From NCBI RefSeq assembly GCF_900104695.1, contig NZ_FNSW01000001.1, positions 4,880,501-4,944,500 on the forward strand: DNA of 64,000 bases, written 5' to 3'. Shown here in pieces: positions 17,177-25,807 of this stretch. Every line of letters begins with the position of its first letter. Positions within the stretch are counted from its first letter, which is position 1. Under the pieces are notes generated by a model, which saw only the letters and a list, made by a program, of their open reading frames with translations, had not been told where the DNA came from and did no database searches. This stretch comes from Paenibacillus sp. GP183 (GTDB lineage Bacteria; Bacillota; Bacilli; Paenibacillales; NBRC-103111). The position numbers were made by a program, and so were the translations under genes.

Positions 17177-18804
17177 GAGGCTGTTCAAAAAGTATCAATT
17201 TAGTTTGAACGCTGAAACATGACTCAGCAATACGAGCTCCAAAATTGGAAAAGGAAGGGTTCTGAGATGTGAGGGGAACATTGGTTGGTGCAGATCACTT
17301 TACCGAAAACTTATTTGGACAGACGTATCCCTTGTGTCGTGATTTTCTTTTTTTTCAGTTGGAGTTTCAAGTTTCTTACCCCGCCAGCGGCAACGAGATT
17401 TGCTCCACTTGAATCTCTTGCAGCTTTTTGAGGGTCGTCACATGATTTGGAGGCATGATAGTGGCTCGCAGGTGCTGAATCATCCGCTCTATTAATCGAA
17501 ACGCATCCCGCAAGATAAACCACTTCTCGACGCGTTTTGTGGTACGAACCGGCACTTTTTTATGCTTCATGACGGAAGTCAGTTGATTCGACTCTTGTGC
17601 AAACGCTAGTTCCACCTGCTTGCGGAAATTCAGCATGTGCTCTTGCAGCATGCTCCTGCGGAACAGGTCCGTAGAAGAACGGGTTTTCCTTGAAGGAATA
17701 ACCAAACTGCTTTTCACAAAGGCCTTGAAGCGGACAGGCGGCGCATTGCTCATCGTCTCCGCGAAACCAAGCGGTATATGTGTCTTTATCGAATCCGTCG
17801 AACACAAGGGCATGACCTTGCTCGCATTCCGGTTTTCCTTCAGGGGAACAGTGTTCAGGAATGATCGTGTTTTTCTTGATTTCCGTTACGACCGCCACAT
17901 TATGCTTAAGGAGCGCTTCTTTCTGATCATCGGCATCGAAATAACCCAAATCGGCCACCAGATAATCGACCTTGAGTCCTTCGATTTTCCATCATTTCAA
18001 TGAGCGGCAGCATCACTTTGACATCTGCCGTATCATTGGGCAGGATGATCGAAAACAAAACGACCGGTCCTTTCGGGCTGGGGCAAACGATGGAATGCTT
18101 GCGATAACCGATGAAAAACTTGTTCTGGTTCGCCTTCGTTCGTTGCACGCCGCAGGTGGCGTCGGGATCAGAATACGTCTTCTCGCAAGTGCACTTGCTC
18201 TGATCCGGGCAAGAGCAGCGCTTGTGCTTATACCCGTTGACATTGGCCCAAACCGGTCTGGAATCGATGCCCGTAAGCATTGGCAGTAGAAAGTTCTTTA
18301 GCTTCAACGCCTGCGCAATGAGGTCAAAAAGAATGGCATAAAACAATTCGGCACTAACCTTGACTCGAAAGTTGCTCAGGCTGCTGTGAACGGGCACCTT
18401 TTTGATGTTGGGGACACCGATAAAATTACGCCATGCCTGATTTTTCGGCTCTTTTAATTGCCGCTCCAGTTCACGAAACGAGGAAATCTCCGGACGTGTA
18501 AAGTACAGGTAGTGCATCCGAAAGCAGACCCTTGGATCGACAGGAGGACGTCCGCCATTTTTGTATAGCGGAGCGATCTTTTGCAACACAATCGCGTCAT
18601 CCACATGATCTATGTAGTCAATCAGTTCCGCGTCAAATCCGAGTGTATTATAGTAGTGGTAGGGTAGCAGTTCAAGCTCAAGTCCATGAAAATGCACCTC
18701 GCGTTGTTGGTTTAATGGTGAGTCGGGATACCTCCATTTTTCCATTTTTCGCTTCGGTGCATTTTTGTTTTTTATCCGATCCTATAAGCTTTTTGAACAG
18801 GCTC
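17177..18804 (-). mobile_element. Insertion sequence, IS1182/DUF772 transposase type, degraded
   Basis: The left end GAGGCTGTTCAAAAAG (17177-17192) and the right end CTTTTTGAACAGGCTC (18789-18804) are inverted repeats with one mismatch. They are flanked by a direct repeat TTATA at 17172-17176 and 18805-18809. Joining the flanks gives the palindrome CTTATAAG as the empty site. The 1.63-kb element carries one broken transposase gene on the minus strand and nothing else. Confidence 0.8.
17376..18745 (-). pseudogene. Transposase, frameshifted
   Basis: The first frame (18745 to about 17985) holds the N-terminal DUF772-like domain (GGRPPVDPRVCFRMHYLY, SSFRELERQL) and a Cys-rich loop (CSCPDQSKCTC). 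The second frame continues with VADLGYFDADDQKEAL, where the conserved Asp of the DDE catalytic domain lies, and with CAACPLQGLC. A third frame from about 17640 gives FRKQVELAFAQESNQL. At least two shifts make it inactive without suppression. Confidence 0.75.
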
Positions 18805-18868
18805 TTATAAGAAAGTTGTACCAATAGGCATCAAACGTTTTAAGGCCAAGTGTTCAATAAGAAGCCTT

Positions 18869-19474
18869 TTAATGGTTTACCACCCGCGGTTTAGCTGGAT
18901 TGCATTGCTTATTTAATGTTCGCAAATTACCGGTCAGTTCAATGGCCTTCAGAAAAAATTCATTAAAATGTTGTTCAAAAGCGTCGCTCTTTTTAATCAA
19001 ACGTTTTTCCACGGCATCTAAATCCATCGCAAGGGTCGCCGCGTGACCTGCAGCCATCCGGTAGGAACCACACAGTAGATCATGGTGGAGAGCGTGGTAG
19101 CGCGGTACCGGCTTCCCTTTTATGTGCTCATCAAGGATTTTAATGTATTCATCCAGTTCATTGACCATGTGATTGATGAAAGTCGGGGTTAAACCGATTC
19201 CGACTTTTCCAAGAAGAATCCTTTCTAACAGGTCTAATTTAAAGGTGCGTAAGCTGAGTGTGCATTGATGAGCTTGCTTATTCAATTCCGTTAATTGCCA
19301 TGCTTCCATTATGACGAGACTGTTCCGCAGTTGATCAAAAAGATGGATGAATTGACCTGCCGTTTCAATATCCATTTTTTCTTTAGGCGATAAGGCATTG
19401 ATCCAAGATATCAACCCCTAGTCTTAAATTCCACATTTAATGAAACTATGATGGCGAACAGTAATGTATGATGA
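18869..19474 (-). pseudogene. DUF2935 family protein, N-terminus degraded
   Basis: The open part (to 18869) matches the second half and core of DUF2935, a helical family with His/Glu pairs that probably bind metal (HALHHDLLCGSYRMAAGHA, FEQHFNEFF). The usual N-terminal HHxFWLQILxDH segment is missing from the open frame. In the same frame just upstream, ITVRHHSF is visible, then two stops (about 19420-19440) before LISWINALSPKEK. The possible TTG start near 19414 has no properly spaced ribosome site. Probably dead. Confidence 0.6.
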
Positions 19475-19487
19475 CTGAACAATCGAA

Positions 19488-19742
19488 GGCTGTGTTGCAA
19501 AAACTTATTGGCTGAACTTAAAACATGGGATGAGGCAAATAAATATGGCAACGGCATCGAATTTCTTCAAATGGAAACATTATGAAGCAGCAATTATTTT
19601 GTTAACCGTTAGATGGTATTTGAGGGTATAGCTTAAGTTATTGAAATTTAACGGAAATGATGAAAGAACGAGGATTTAATATGGTTCATACGACGATCAT
19701 GCGATGGGTTCATCAGATTTGTCCCGAAATAGACAAGCGAAG
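19488..19742 (+). mobile_element. IS6-family remnant with one end and transposase N-terminus
   Basis: GGCTGTGTTGCAAAAACTT at 19488 matches the IS6-family terminal repeat (GGTTCTGTTGCAAA type). An ATG at 19545 opens FFKWKHYEAAIILLTVRWYL. After a slip near 19635 another frame continues with YSLSYRN, MMKERGF and HTTIMRWVHQICPEID, the helix-turn-helix region. The match stops near 19742, and the DDE core and right end are gone. Confidence 0.75.
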
Positions 19743-19853
19743 GGTTTCTCTCTTCAATTTATGCTTTTTTTGTCTAACCCTACTATTGTGAATTTCAAAA
19801 TGACCCCTGTTTTTTTAACGAGGGATCGTTTTGTTTGAATGGTAATATCCTTT

Positions 19854-20243
19854 TTAGAATGCTTCATTTCCAGTAGCGCCTCTGTAATGATGAGCATGGG
19901 GTCGCATTCCATTAACGGTTGTAACCCCTTCAAAGTAATGGTTATGTCCACCACCTGTAACTTCAATTGCTGGACCAGTTACACCATGGATAGTATTGGT
20001 GTGACCATGGTTTACAGACGTTACGGTATGGTACCGATGTACATGTGGTACTCCGGTTGGAGCAGGCTCCGTTACGCTCATATACTCATGAACGTGTCCA
20101 TCGTCATAAGTAGTCACGCCAGAAAAGTGATGGACATGGTAAACTGGTCTACCGTCCCATGAAATGATATGAAGTTCATGAGTATGTTTATTACCAGAAT
20201 CCTTCGAATGGAGAACAAATCCTTTTACCGGCACTTTCTTCAC
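19854..20243 (-). CDS. YmaF family His-rich protein
   Basis: The 129-residue protein is made of repeated His-containing beta segments (HTHELHI, HVHHFSGVTTYDDGHVHEY, HVHRYHTVTSVNHGHTN, GGHNHYFEGVTT, HAHHYRGATG), the pattern of the YmaF family. Repeated His pairs suggest metal binding or a surface or coat structure. The function is not established. The GTG at 20243 has GGGAG about 9 bases upstream. A small gene ends 27 bases before it on the same strand, so the two may form an operon. Confidence 0.85.
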   Translation of the reverse strand: MKKVPVKGFVLHSKDSGNKHTHELHIISWDGRPVYHVHHFSGVTTYDDGHVHEYMSVTEPAPTGVPHVHRYHTVTSVNHGHTNTIHGVTGPAIEVTGGGHNHYFEGVTTVNGMRPHAHHYRGATGNEAF

Positions 20244-20270
20244 TCCGACAGCTCCCTTTCTACGTTTAAA

Positions 20271-20474
20271 TCAGAGTCCAAGCAAAGAGAAGAGCAGGAT
20301 GATTTCTACTAAACGTATAACGACACGGCGAATAGGCCTGCCTATTCTCATTCGCATTACTAAAAAATCGGTACCTACAAATGATAACCGACCAGTTAGA
20401 ATACGACCACTCGTTGTCTGAACTTGAACGGACTTACCAACTAACTTAGTTGCTTGATGACGAAATAGGATAAC
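20271..20474 (-). CDS. Small LSM-like (DUF2642-type) protein, start uncertain
   Basis: A minus frame ending at 20271 reads KLVGKSVQVQTTSGRILTGR, SFVGTDFLVM and RRVVIRLVEIILLF. It is a compact beta-barrel-like pattern of about 65 residues, with VQTxxGRxLxGxL resembling LSM or DUF2642 proteins of spore-formers. GGGGG lies a little upstream, but no ATG, GTG or TTG sits in frame behind it. One missing T near 20462 would restore a start region. It precedes ymaF. Confidence 0.5.
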   Translation of the reverse strand, partial: VILFRHQATKLVGKSVQVQTTSGRILTGRLSFVGTDFLVMRMRIGRPIRRVVIRLVEIILLFSLLGL

Positions 20475-21047
20475 TCTTAGCCCCCAATCATAAAAGATAC
20501 ATTAACTTATGTGATTGTTTTTATTTTGAAAGGGCTATAGCGGATTAGAAAAGGGCAAAAGCTAAATTCTTTTCAAAATAGGTATTTATTAGACGAAAGA
20601 GCTCCATAGGCTGGCTACCAACTTCAACTGGCAGCCTTGCTGCATTTAACGGGCAGCAGTTGATTAAGTGTTTCAGGTGGTACCAATTTATGCTATCGCT
20701 ATTTTGAATAGTAAATCGGTGCTAAATCTCTGTTAATTTGATCTGTAGTTTTTATGTCCACATGAATCCCTCAAAGTTACTGATGCCGCCGAGCGTCAAA
20801 TTCCATCATTTTCTATGTAAAAAGTTAGATTCACTATTTTATAAAAAAATCTTGTTTGCCGGGTCACTTCAATCGTCAGCCCTCAATTAAGTATATGCGC
20901 TAAAGGTTTTCGTGACCGCACCAAGTAAGGGCTGCCGCCGCTTGATCCCGGCTCGCATTTAAACCGCAAAGCTCCCATAAGGTGTATGGATCATTATGTA
21001 TCGAATATGCAGCTGGATTTATCCATGAACTGCATATCTCTTGATCA
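20475..21047. other. Gene-free stretch
   Basis: About 570 bases without a supported gene. There is a short inverted arrangement near 20620-20660 (GGCAGCC and GGGCAGC motifs) but no T-tailed stem-loop I would call. It may be eroded mobile-element sequence, since the flanks carry IS remnants. Confidence 0.4.
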
Positions 21048-21953
21048 TTAGATAGTATGATAAGTTTCTATTAATCCGTCTATCATGGTTACATGCGGCT
21101 CCCATTTCAAATCGTTGAAGGCCTTACTGTTGTCCAGACAGCTATGACGTATATCTCCTTCTCGAGCCGGCGAGTAATGAGTCTCAATATCCAAACCGTG
21201 GATATGCTCTAACATATGGACAATATCCATAATCATAGTAGTTCTGCCTGTACTGACATGATAGGTTTCCTTTGATCCAAATTTAATCGCAGACATATTG
21301 GCCTGTACGACATCCTTCACAAAAACGAAATCACGTGTTTGTTTTCCGTCTCCGTGAATGTAAACTGGCAACCCGTTCTTGATGTTTTGTATAAAGACCG
21401 CAATGACTCCTCCTTCTCCCTTCGGCTTTTGCCGAGGACCGTATACATTACCATAACGAAGAATCGTAAAAGGAATTCCGCGTAATGCAGAATAAATGCG
21501 GATGTAGTTCTCTGCTGTCCATTTGGACAAGCCGTAATAGGAAATCGGCACTGCTGGATCCACCTCAGTGATCAGATCCATTTGTAAGTTTCCGTAAACG
21601 GCGGAGGTGGATGAAAAGACAAACTTACTAACGGAAGCCTGATGACAAGCATCGATCAAATTCAATGTACCCACAATGTTGACTTCTGCATCGTGGCTGG
21701 GGTCGTTTATGGATCGTTGTACATCGGCTTGGGCGGCTAGATGGAATACGACGTCCGGTTTCTCCCTCAAGATAATCTCTTTGCTTTCTTGACTCTGAAT
21801 ATCTTCCTTATGAAATACTGCTTGCGGATGTACAAAGGTTACATCTCCGGATTGCAGGTTATCAATCACGTGAACCTCATATCCGCTCGCCACCAGCTTT
21901 TCTACGAGATGAGAACCAATGAAGCCTGCGCCCCCGGTTACTAAAGCTTTCAT
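21048..21953 (-). CDS. NAD-dependent sugar-nucleotide epimerase (GalE-like)
   Basis: An extended short-chain dehydrogenase of 301 residues. GGAGFIGSHL binds NAD, followed by FHLAAQADV, SSTSAVYG with the catalytic Ser/Thr, YGLSK with the Tyr-xxx-Lys pair, RYGNVYGPRQ and GDGKQTRDFV. Members interconvert UDP-sugars such as UDP-glucose and UDP-galactose or their N-acetyl forms. Exact specificity is not readable. It is the last of three overlapping genes (ATGA overlap with the repeat protein). Its product could feed the mutase at 1781 with UDP-galactose, which is inference. Confidence 0.92.
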   Translation of the reverse strand: MKALVTGGAGFIGSHLVEKLVASGYEVHVIDNLQSGDVTFVHPQAVFHKEDIQSQESKEIILREKPDVVFHLAAQADVQRSINDPSHDAEVNIVGTLNLIDACHQASVSKFVFSSTSAVYGNLQMDLITEVDPAVPISYYGLSKWTAENYIRIYSALRGIPFTILRYGNVYGPRQKPKGEGGVIAVFIQNIKNGLPVYIHGDGKQTRDFVFVKDVVQANMSAIKFGSKETYHVSTGRTTMIMDIVHMLEHIHGLDIETHYSPAREGDIRHSCLDNSKAFNDLKWEPHVTMIDGLIETYHTI

Positions 21954-22555
21954 TTTCCCACTCCCTGTTTATTCTGGTTCAGAATGTCGACGGTTGTGAA
22001 ATCAGGCAATCGAAAATCCGCGGGCAAAGCAGTGGAGATTTGTCTCCATACTTTACCATCCACCACAATTCCAGGTAAGGATGGTGACGAGGTGAACAGA
22101 AAGTTGTAAAAATCCCCCCTCATCGGTTCCAGGATCCGGATCGATGAGGGGTCCGGAATCACATATTGCTCAGGAAGCGCGTTCTTTAAGCTCTTCCAAA
22201 TTGAGCTATCTACGTAAACACCGTACATCGGTTTATGATTGGAGAATAGCTCGCCGTAATAATCGCCAGACATTTCCAGCAAAACCTGTAGTGTATCACG
22301 ATCGGGAATAGCATAGCCCTCCGGCATTCTTTCTGCAGTCCGATTCCAAACTCTGCTGTCAGCCAATACCAGGATTGGTATAGGTGAAAGAAACAGAAAG
22401 TTAAATAGATTTCCGTCAACATCATATGATTGCTGTTTCTTAAAATATAAATCGATAAGCCGACGCAATTGATCCCAAAGGGGCATCGAATAAATGATCC
22501 AATATCGGTTGCGTATCGAGCGTCGAATTAAAGCAGTAAACCGTTTCATTCTCAT
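21950..22555 (-). CDS. Three-repeat protein of unknown function in a glycosylation operon
   Basis: The 201-residue protein has a basic N-terminus (RRSIRNRYW) and then three tandem units of about 50 residues. Each carries a pattern like FLF..P....V.D..VW......LP..Y.IPD...I.IL..M.GD. Examples are LADSRVWNRTAERMPEGYAI, VYVDSSIWKSLKNALPEQYV and VVDGKVWRQISTALPADFRL. I know no family with this repeat. It starts with a TAATG overlap with the GT4 stop and ends in an ATGA overlap with the epimerase, so it is translated with both and is probably needed in the same process. No signal peptide is seen. Confidence 0.75.
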   Translation of the reverse strand: MRMKRFTALIRRSIRNRYWIIYSMPLWDQLRRLIDLYFKKQQSYDVDGNLFNFLFLSPIPILVLADSRVWNRTAERMPEGYAIPDRDTLQVLLEMSGDYYGELFSNHKPMYGVYVDSSIWKSLKNALPEQYVIPDPSSIRILEPMRGDFYNFLFTSSPSLPGIVVDGKVWRQISTALPADFRLPDFTTVDILNQNKQGVGK

Positions 22556-23769
22556 TACCTCATCTTTCTTTTCTCGATCGCGGCTTCATATTGCTTAATC
22601 AGTTGTTCGGTCATCGAATCCATCGACCAATGTTTGATACCCCATTGTTGGGCGTTTGCACCTAGCTTTTTCCGATAAGTGTCATCCCGAAGTAGCTTTT
22701 CCAGGTTATAAGCTAAGGCGTTTATATCCCCTACGGGGGTGAGAAGACCTGTCACTTTATGTTCAACCATCTCAGGCAGCCCGCCCGAGTCGCTTACGAT
22801 CGAAGCTTTCCCTGCGATTTGCGATTCGATTAACGAAACGGACTGGTTCTCGACGAGGCTTGGCAATACAAAAATATCAGACAATTGTAAAAGCGCGGGA
22901 ATATCATCACGCTTACCCAAGAATAAAACCTCTTTCTGCAGACCTAGTTCATTTCGTTGGTTCAAAAGATCTTCTTCTTTATTACCGTCCCCGACAATCC
23001 AGCAAACCCAGTCTTGACGTTTTGCCTTTAATTTAACGAGAGCGGATAAAAGATAATGAACCCCCTTGAGTTCGACCAGACGCCCCGTAAAGATGATAAC
23101 CTTCTTTCCCGAAGGACGCTCCATATCGGTTTTTTCCTTCATTCGTTTTACAAAACTTTCCACATCGAAACCATAAGGAAACATCTTTAATTGCTCGTTG
23201 GGCACTTTAAATTCTTCTGTCAAAATGCGTCTTAACCATTGGTTGGCAATATGGGTCACTTCTGCGGAAGTGGCTCCCTTATATTCAATCGCATCGTAAT
23301 AGGCGTGAGCTATAAAGTCCGTTGGATGGTTGAGATGTCTAATTTCATGAGCGATGCAGCCATGCAAAGTTGCGACCATGGCCGTGTGTGGATGACGAAC
23401 CCGAGCAAGGGCTGTCGTGGATATGACATCCTGTGTATGGATCACATCATAGCCATCAATGTTAAAATAAGCAGCTGCCAATTCAAACATATACCTCTGA
23501 AATTCGGCGTAGTTAACAAGCGGATTCGCGTGTAGAACCGGATAAGTTGATACATTCAGCTTTGCTTTGAGTAGCGGAAGCAACTTGTCCTTTTGTATTC
23601 TCCGGTTTTGATTCACCATGTAAATAAAAGAGTTGCCTTCGTCATCTCCGTTACCTAGAAGATCCACTTCATGCCCCATGGCCTCCAGCTTATTTCTAAG
23701 CTGCACCATAAAAGGCCATACCCCTCCAACATGTGGCACTGGCCAATAGGTTGCTAGCAAGATTTTCAA
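22555..23769 (-). CDS. Glycosyltransferase family 4
   Basis: A GT-B transferase of 404 residues. The N-terminal domain has PHVGGVWPFM and ATLHGCIAHE, and the C-terminal domain has FTGRLVELKGVHYL, VGDGNKEEDL, then FVLPSLVENQSVSLIESQIA, matching the GT4 E-x7-E donor motif, and GGLPEMV. The start is TTG at 23769 behind AGGTAGGT. It is the first gene of the three-gene overlapping operon. A sugar nucleotide is the likely donor, and the acceptor is unknown. The protein is soluble or membrane-associated. Confidence 0.92.
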   Translation of the reverse strand: MKILLATYWPVPHVGGVWPFMVQLRNKLEAMGHEVDLLGNGDDEGNSFIYMVNQNRRIQKDKLLPLLKAKLNVSTYPVLHANPLVNYAEFQRYMFELAAAYFNIDGYDVIHTQDVISTTALARVRHPHTAMVATLHGCIAHEIRHLNHPTDFIAHAYYDAIEYKGATSAEVTHIANQWLRRILTEEFKVPNEQLKMFPYGFDVESFVKRMKEKTDMERPSGKKVIIFTGRLVELKGVHYLLSALVKLKAKRQDWVCWIVGDGNKEEDLLNQRNELGLQKEVLFLGKRDDIPALLQLSDIFVLPSLVENQSVSLIESQIAGKASIVSDSGGLPEMVEHKVTGLLTPVGDINALAYNLEKLLRDDTYRKKLGANAQQWGIKHWSMDSMTEQLIKQYEAAIEKRKMR

Positions 23770-23996
23770 ATTTCATACCTACCTTTCCTATTTCTTTTTT
23801 TCTGGTACAGTCTCTAGTTTATTAGAAAAATACAAAATAAGTTCGGGCAAATGGGATTAAAAATACGAAAATATAAATATTTGGTACTTATAACCATATT
23901 TAATAAAATTGCTATTTTGTCCACACAAATCATATAAAAATGGAATCAAATAGAGATGTAAGTTAGTAAGTCAATAAAAAAAGGAGGTGATAGGCT

Positions 23997-24620
23997 ATGA
24001 AGTCTAGTGAACTAAAGGGAAATTATGACGGTATTTTTAGCTTGGGAGATCTTTGTCTGGCTTCTATTGAGCTTCAAAAAAACAATCTGCGGCCATATTC
24101 CGGCGTGTTGGATTGGATGGGCTCTATCCAATTGTCGGATGTTAACAAGCTGCTGATGAATCGATTTGCAGGCTTTATGGAGCTGGAGAATTTAAGAGTG
24201 GTGGGAGAAGCTAACGAGGAGATGCTGCTAGTTTCAGATGACGCCTATGGCATTTTATCAAACCACGATTTTTCCAAAGCGCAAAACACGCACACCCACT
24301 TGGCCGCGTATCCGGAAGTAAAAGAAAAGTTCAACCGGCGTGTTGAGCGATTTTTGCAGAAGGTGGACAACAGTGAACGTATTCTTTTTGTCAGAACGGA
24401 AGGGAGCATCCAGGATGCTTACGATCTGCAGATGGTATTAACAGGGCTCGTCCGCAATGATTTCAGGGTATTGTTGATCAATCATGCGCCTGTCAAAGGA
24501 ATAATAGAATTAGACTGGCCTCTTGATAAAGTATGTGCAGTCCAATTGCCTGACGGAGATAAATGGGAAGGTAACCACGGGATTTGGAAGAGTTTGTTAA
24601 ACGGAATCTACCATATTTAA
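23997..24620 (+). CDS. DUF1796 family protein (putative papain-like cysteine peptidase fold)
   Basis: Residues 13-35 (FSLGDLCLASIELQKNNLRP then SGVLDWM) match the DUF1796 signature SLGxxCxxAxxLKxxxLRxxSxPFDW, whose Cys is thought to be catalytic. The rest (HDFSK, ILFVRTEG) also fits. The 207-residue length is normal. A near-perfect ribosome site AAGGAGGTGATAG precedes the ATG. DUF1796 proteins recur in surface-polysaccharide clusters of spore-formers, but their reaction is unknown. It faces the GT4 operon and is followed after 33 bases by the CapD-like gene. Confidence 0.82.
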   Translation: MKSSELKGNYDGIFSLGDLCLASIELQKNNLRPYSGVLDWMGSIQLSDVNKLLMNRFAGFMELENLRVVGEANEEMLLVSDDAYGILSNHDFSKAQNTHTHLAAYPEVKEKFNRRVERFLQKVDNSERILFVRTEGSIQDAYDLQMVLTGLVRNDFRVLLINHAPVKGIIELDWPLDKVCAVQLPDGDKWEGNHGIWKSLLNGIYHI

Positions 24621-24653
24621 AAATAAAACAGGCTGGGGGACGGTGAGTTTCGA

Positions 24654-25640
24654 TTGTTTACACAATCAAATATTTTAGTGACAGGAGGAACCGGCTCTCT
24701 GGGTTATGAGCTTATTCGCCAACTTCTTAATAACAACCCAAACAAAATCGTCATATATACAAGAAATGAGTCCGCGCAGGTTGCAATGAAACACATTTTT
24801 AATGATCCGAGATTGACCTTTTGCATCGGTGACATTCGTGACTTAGAGGCTCTGGTCAAAGCTTGCGCAGGTATCGATTACATCTTCCATCTGGCTGCAT
24901 TAAAGCATGTGCCCATCTGTGAGGAACAGCCTTTAGAAGCCTTGAAAACTAACGTGATAGGTACACAAAACGTTATTCACGCAGCTGTGGAAAAGAGGGT
25001 CAAAAAAGTCATCAATATGTCCACCGACAAAGCGGCAGATCCAAGTAACTTTTATGGGTTGTCGAAAGCAATCGGTGAAAAGCTGATGATTCTTTCCAGT
25101 CATGTAAATAACAGCACGAAATTTATTTGCGTTAGAGGCGGCAATATTTTGGGAACTAGCGGAAGTGTCCTTAACTTATTTATGAAGCAAGCCCAGGAAA
25201 GCGATGAGATTGGTATAACCGATTTAAGGATGACTCGGTTCTTCATGACACAACAGGAGGTTTCCGAGCTTCTCATAAAAGCCGCTCTCGAAGGAAAAGG
25301 CGGTGAGGTTTTTGTCATGGCCATGCCCGCATGCAGAATACTGGATCTGGCTGAGGTCCTGATTGAAGAGTCTGCTAGAAACGATATTCGAATTGTGGAA
25401 CGGGGGATAAGACCAGGGGAGAAATTTCATGAGATCCTCATTTCCGAATATGAAAGTCATCATGCAGTACATTATGACAAGCATTACATCATTATTCTTC
25501 CTACGATTGAGAATGCTGAATTAATGGAGTTTTATTCCTCTTTTCCTGGTGTGGCAACGCAGACCTATTCCTCCAACGACTTTCTTATGACCAAAGACGA
25601 AGTGAAGCAAATGCTGCATAAGGGTGGATTTCTAGCATGA
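24654..25640 (+). CDS. CapD/FlaA1-type sugar-nucleotide dehydratase or epimerase
   Basis: A soluble single-domain member of the polysaccharide biosynthesis Polysacc_synt_2 family (328 residues). GGTGSLGYEL binds NAD(P), followed by FHLAALKHVPICE, NMSTDKA, YGLSKAIGE with the catalytic Lys, and VRGGNILGTSGSV. Relatives invert or dehydrate UDP-GlcNAc (4,6-dehydratase, 5-epimerase). The membrane domain of full-length CapD is absent, as in FlaA1. The start is TTG at 24654 behind GGGGGACGG. Probably an operon with the DUF1796 gene. Confidence 0.9.
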   Translation: MFTQSNILVTGGTGSLGYELIRQLLNNNPNKIVIYTRNESAQVAMKHIFNDPRLTFCIGDIRDLEALVKACAGIDYIFHLAALKHVPICEEQPLEALKTNVIGTQNVIHAAVEKRVKKVINMSTDKAADPSNFYGLSKAIGEKLMILSSHVNNSTKFICVRGGNILGTSGSVLNLFMKQAQESDEIGITDLRMTRFFMTQQEVSELLIKAALEGKGGEVFVMAMPACRILDLAEVLIEESARNDIRIVERGIRPGEKFHEILISEYESHHAVHYDKHYIIILPTIENAELMEFYSSFPGVATQTYSSNDFLMTKDEVKQMLHKGGFLA

Positions 25641-25657
25641 TAAAAGGAGGACACTTT

Positions 25658-25732
25658 ATGGAGTATATAATCCAACTGAAATGGATATTTATGGATGAGC
25701 TTGCTGGACAGCCGCTCCTTTTTCTTTTATAG
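25658..25732 (+). CDS. Short ORF with a strong ribosome site, probably a broken gene head
   Basis: The ATG at 25658 follows AAAGGAGG and gives only 24 residues (MEYIIQLKWIFMDELAGQ...). Because such a ribosome site normally serves a longer gene, this is probably the 5' end of one disrupted by decay or by the IS1595 element 70 bases downstream. A second frame from ATG 25692 would, in the pre-insertion sequence, read through the IS site for about 54 codons. Confidence 0.35.
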   Translation: MEYIIQLKWIFMDELAGQPLLFLL

Positions 25733-25807
25733 ATGTAACGGGCAGCATTCCTGTAATGAAAAAAAATTGGAGTTTGAACATAAAAAAGACCACTTGGTAT
25801 TATATAA

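Noticed and set aside
20600-20700. Integron attC-like or riboswitch structure
   Set aside because: There are only short inverted GGCAGC-type motifs. No conserved core, aptamer pattern or terminator is present.
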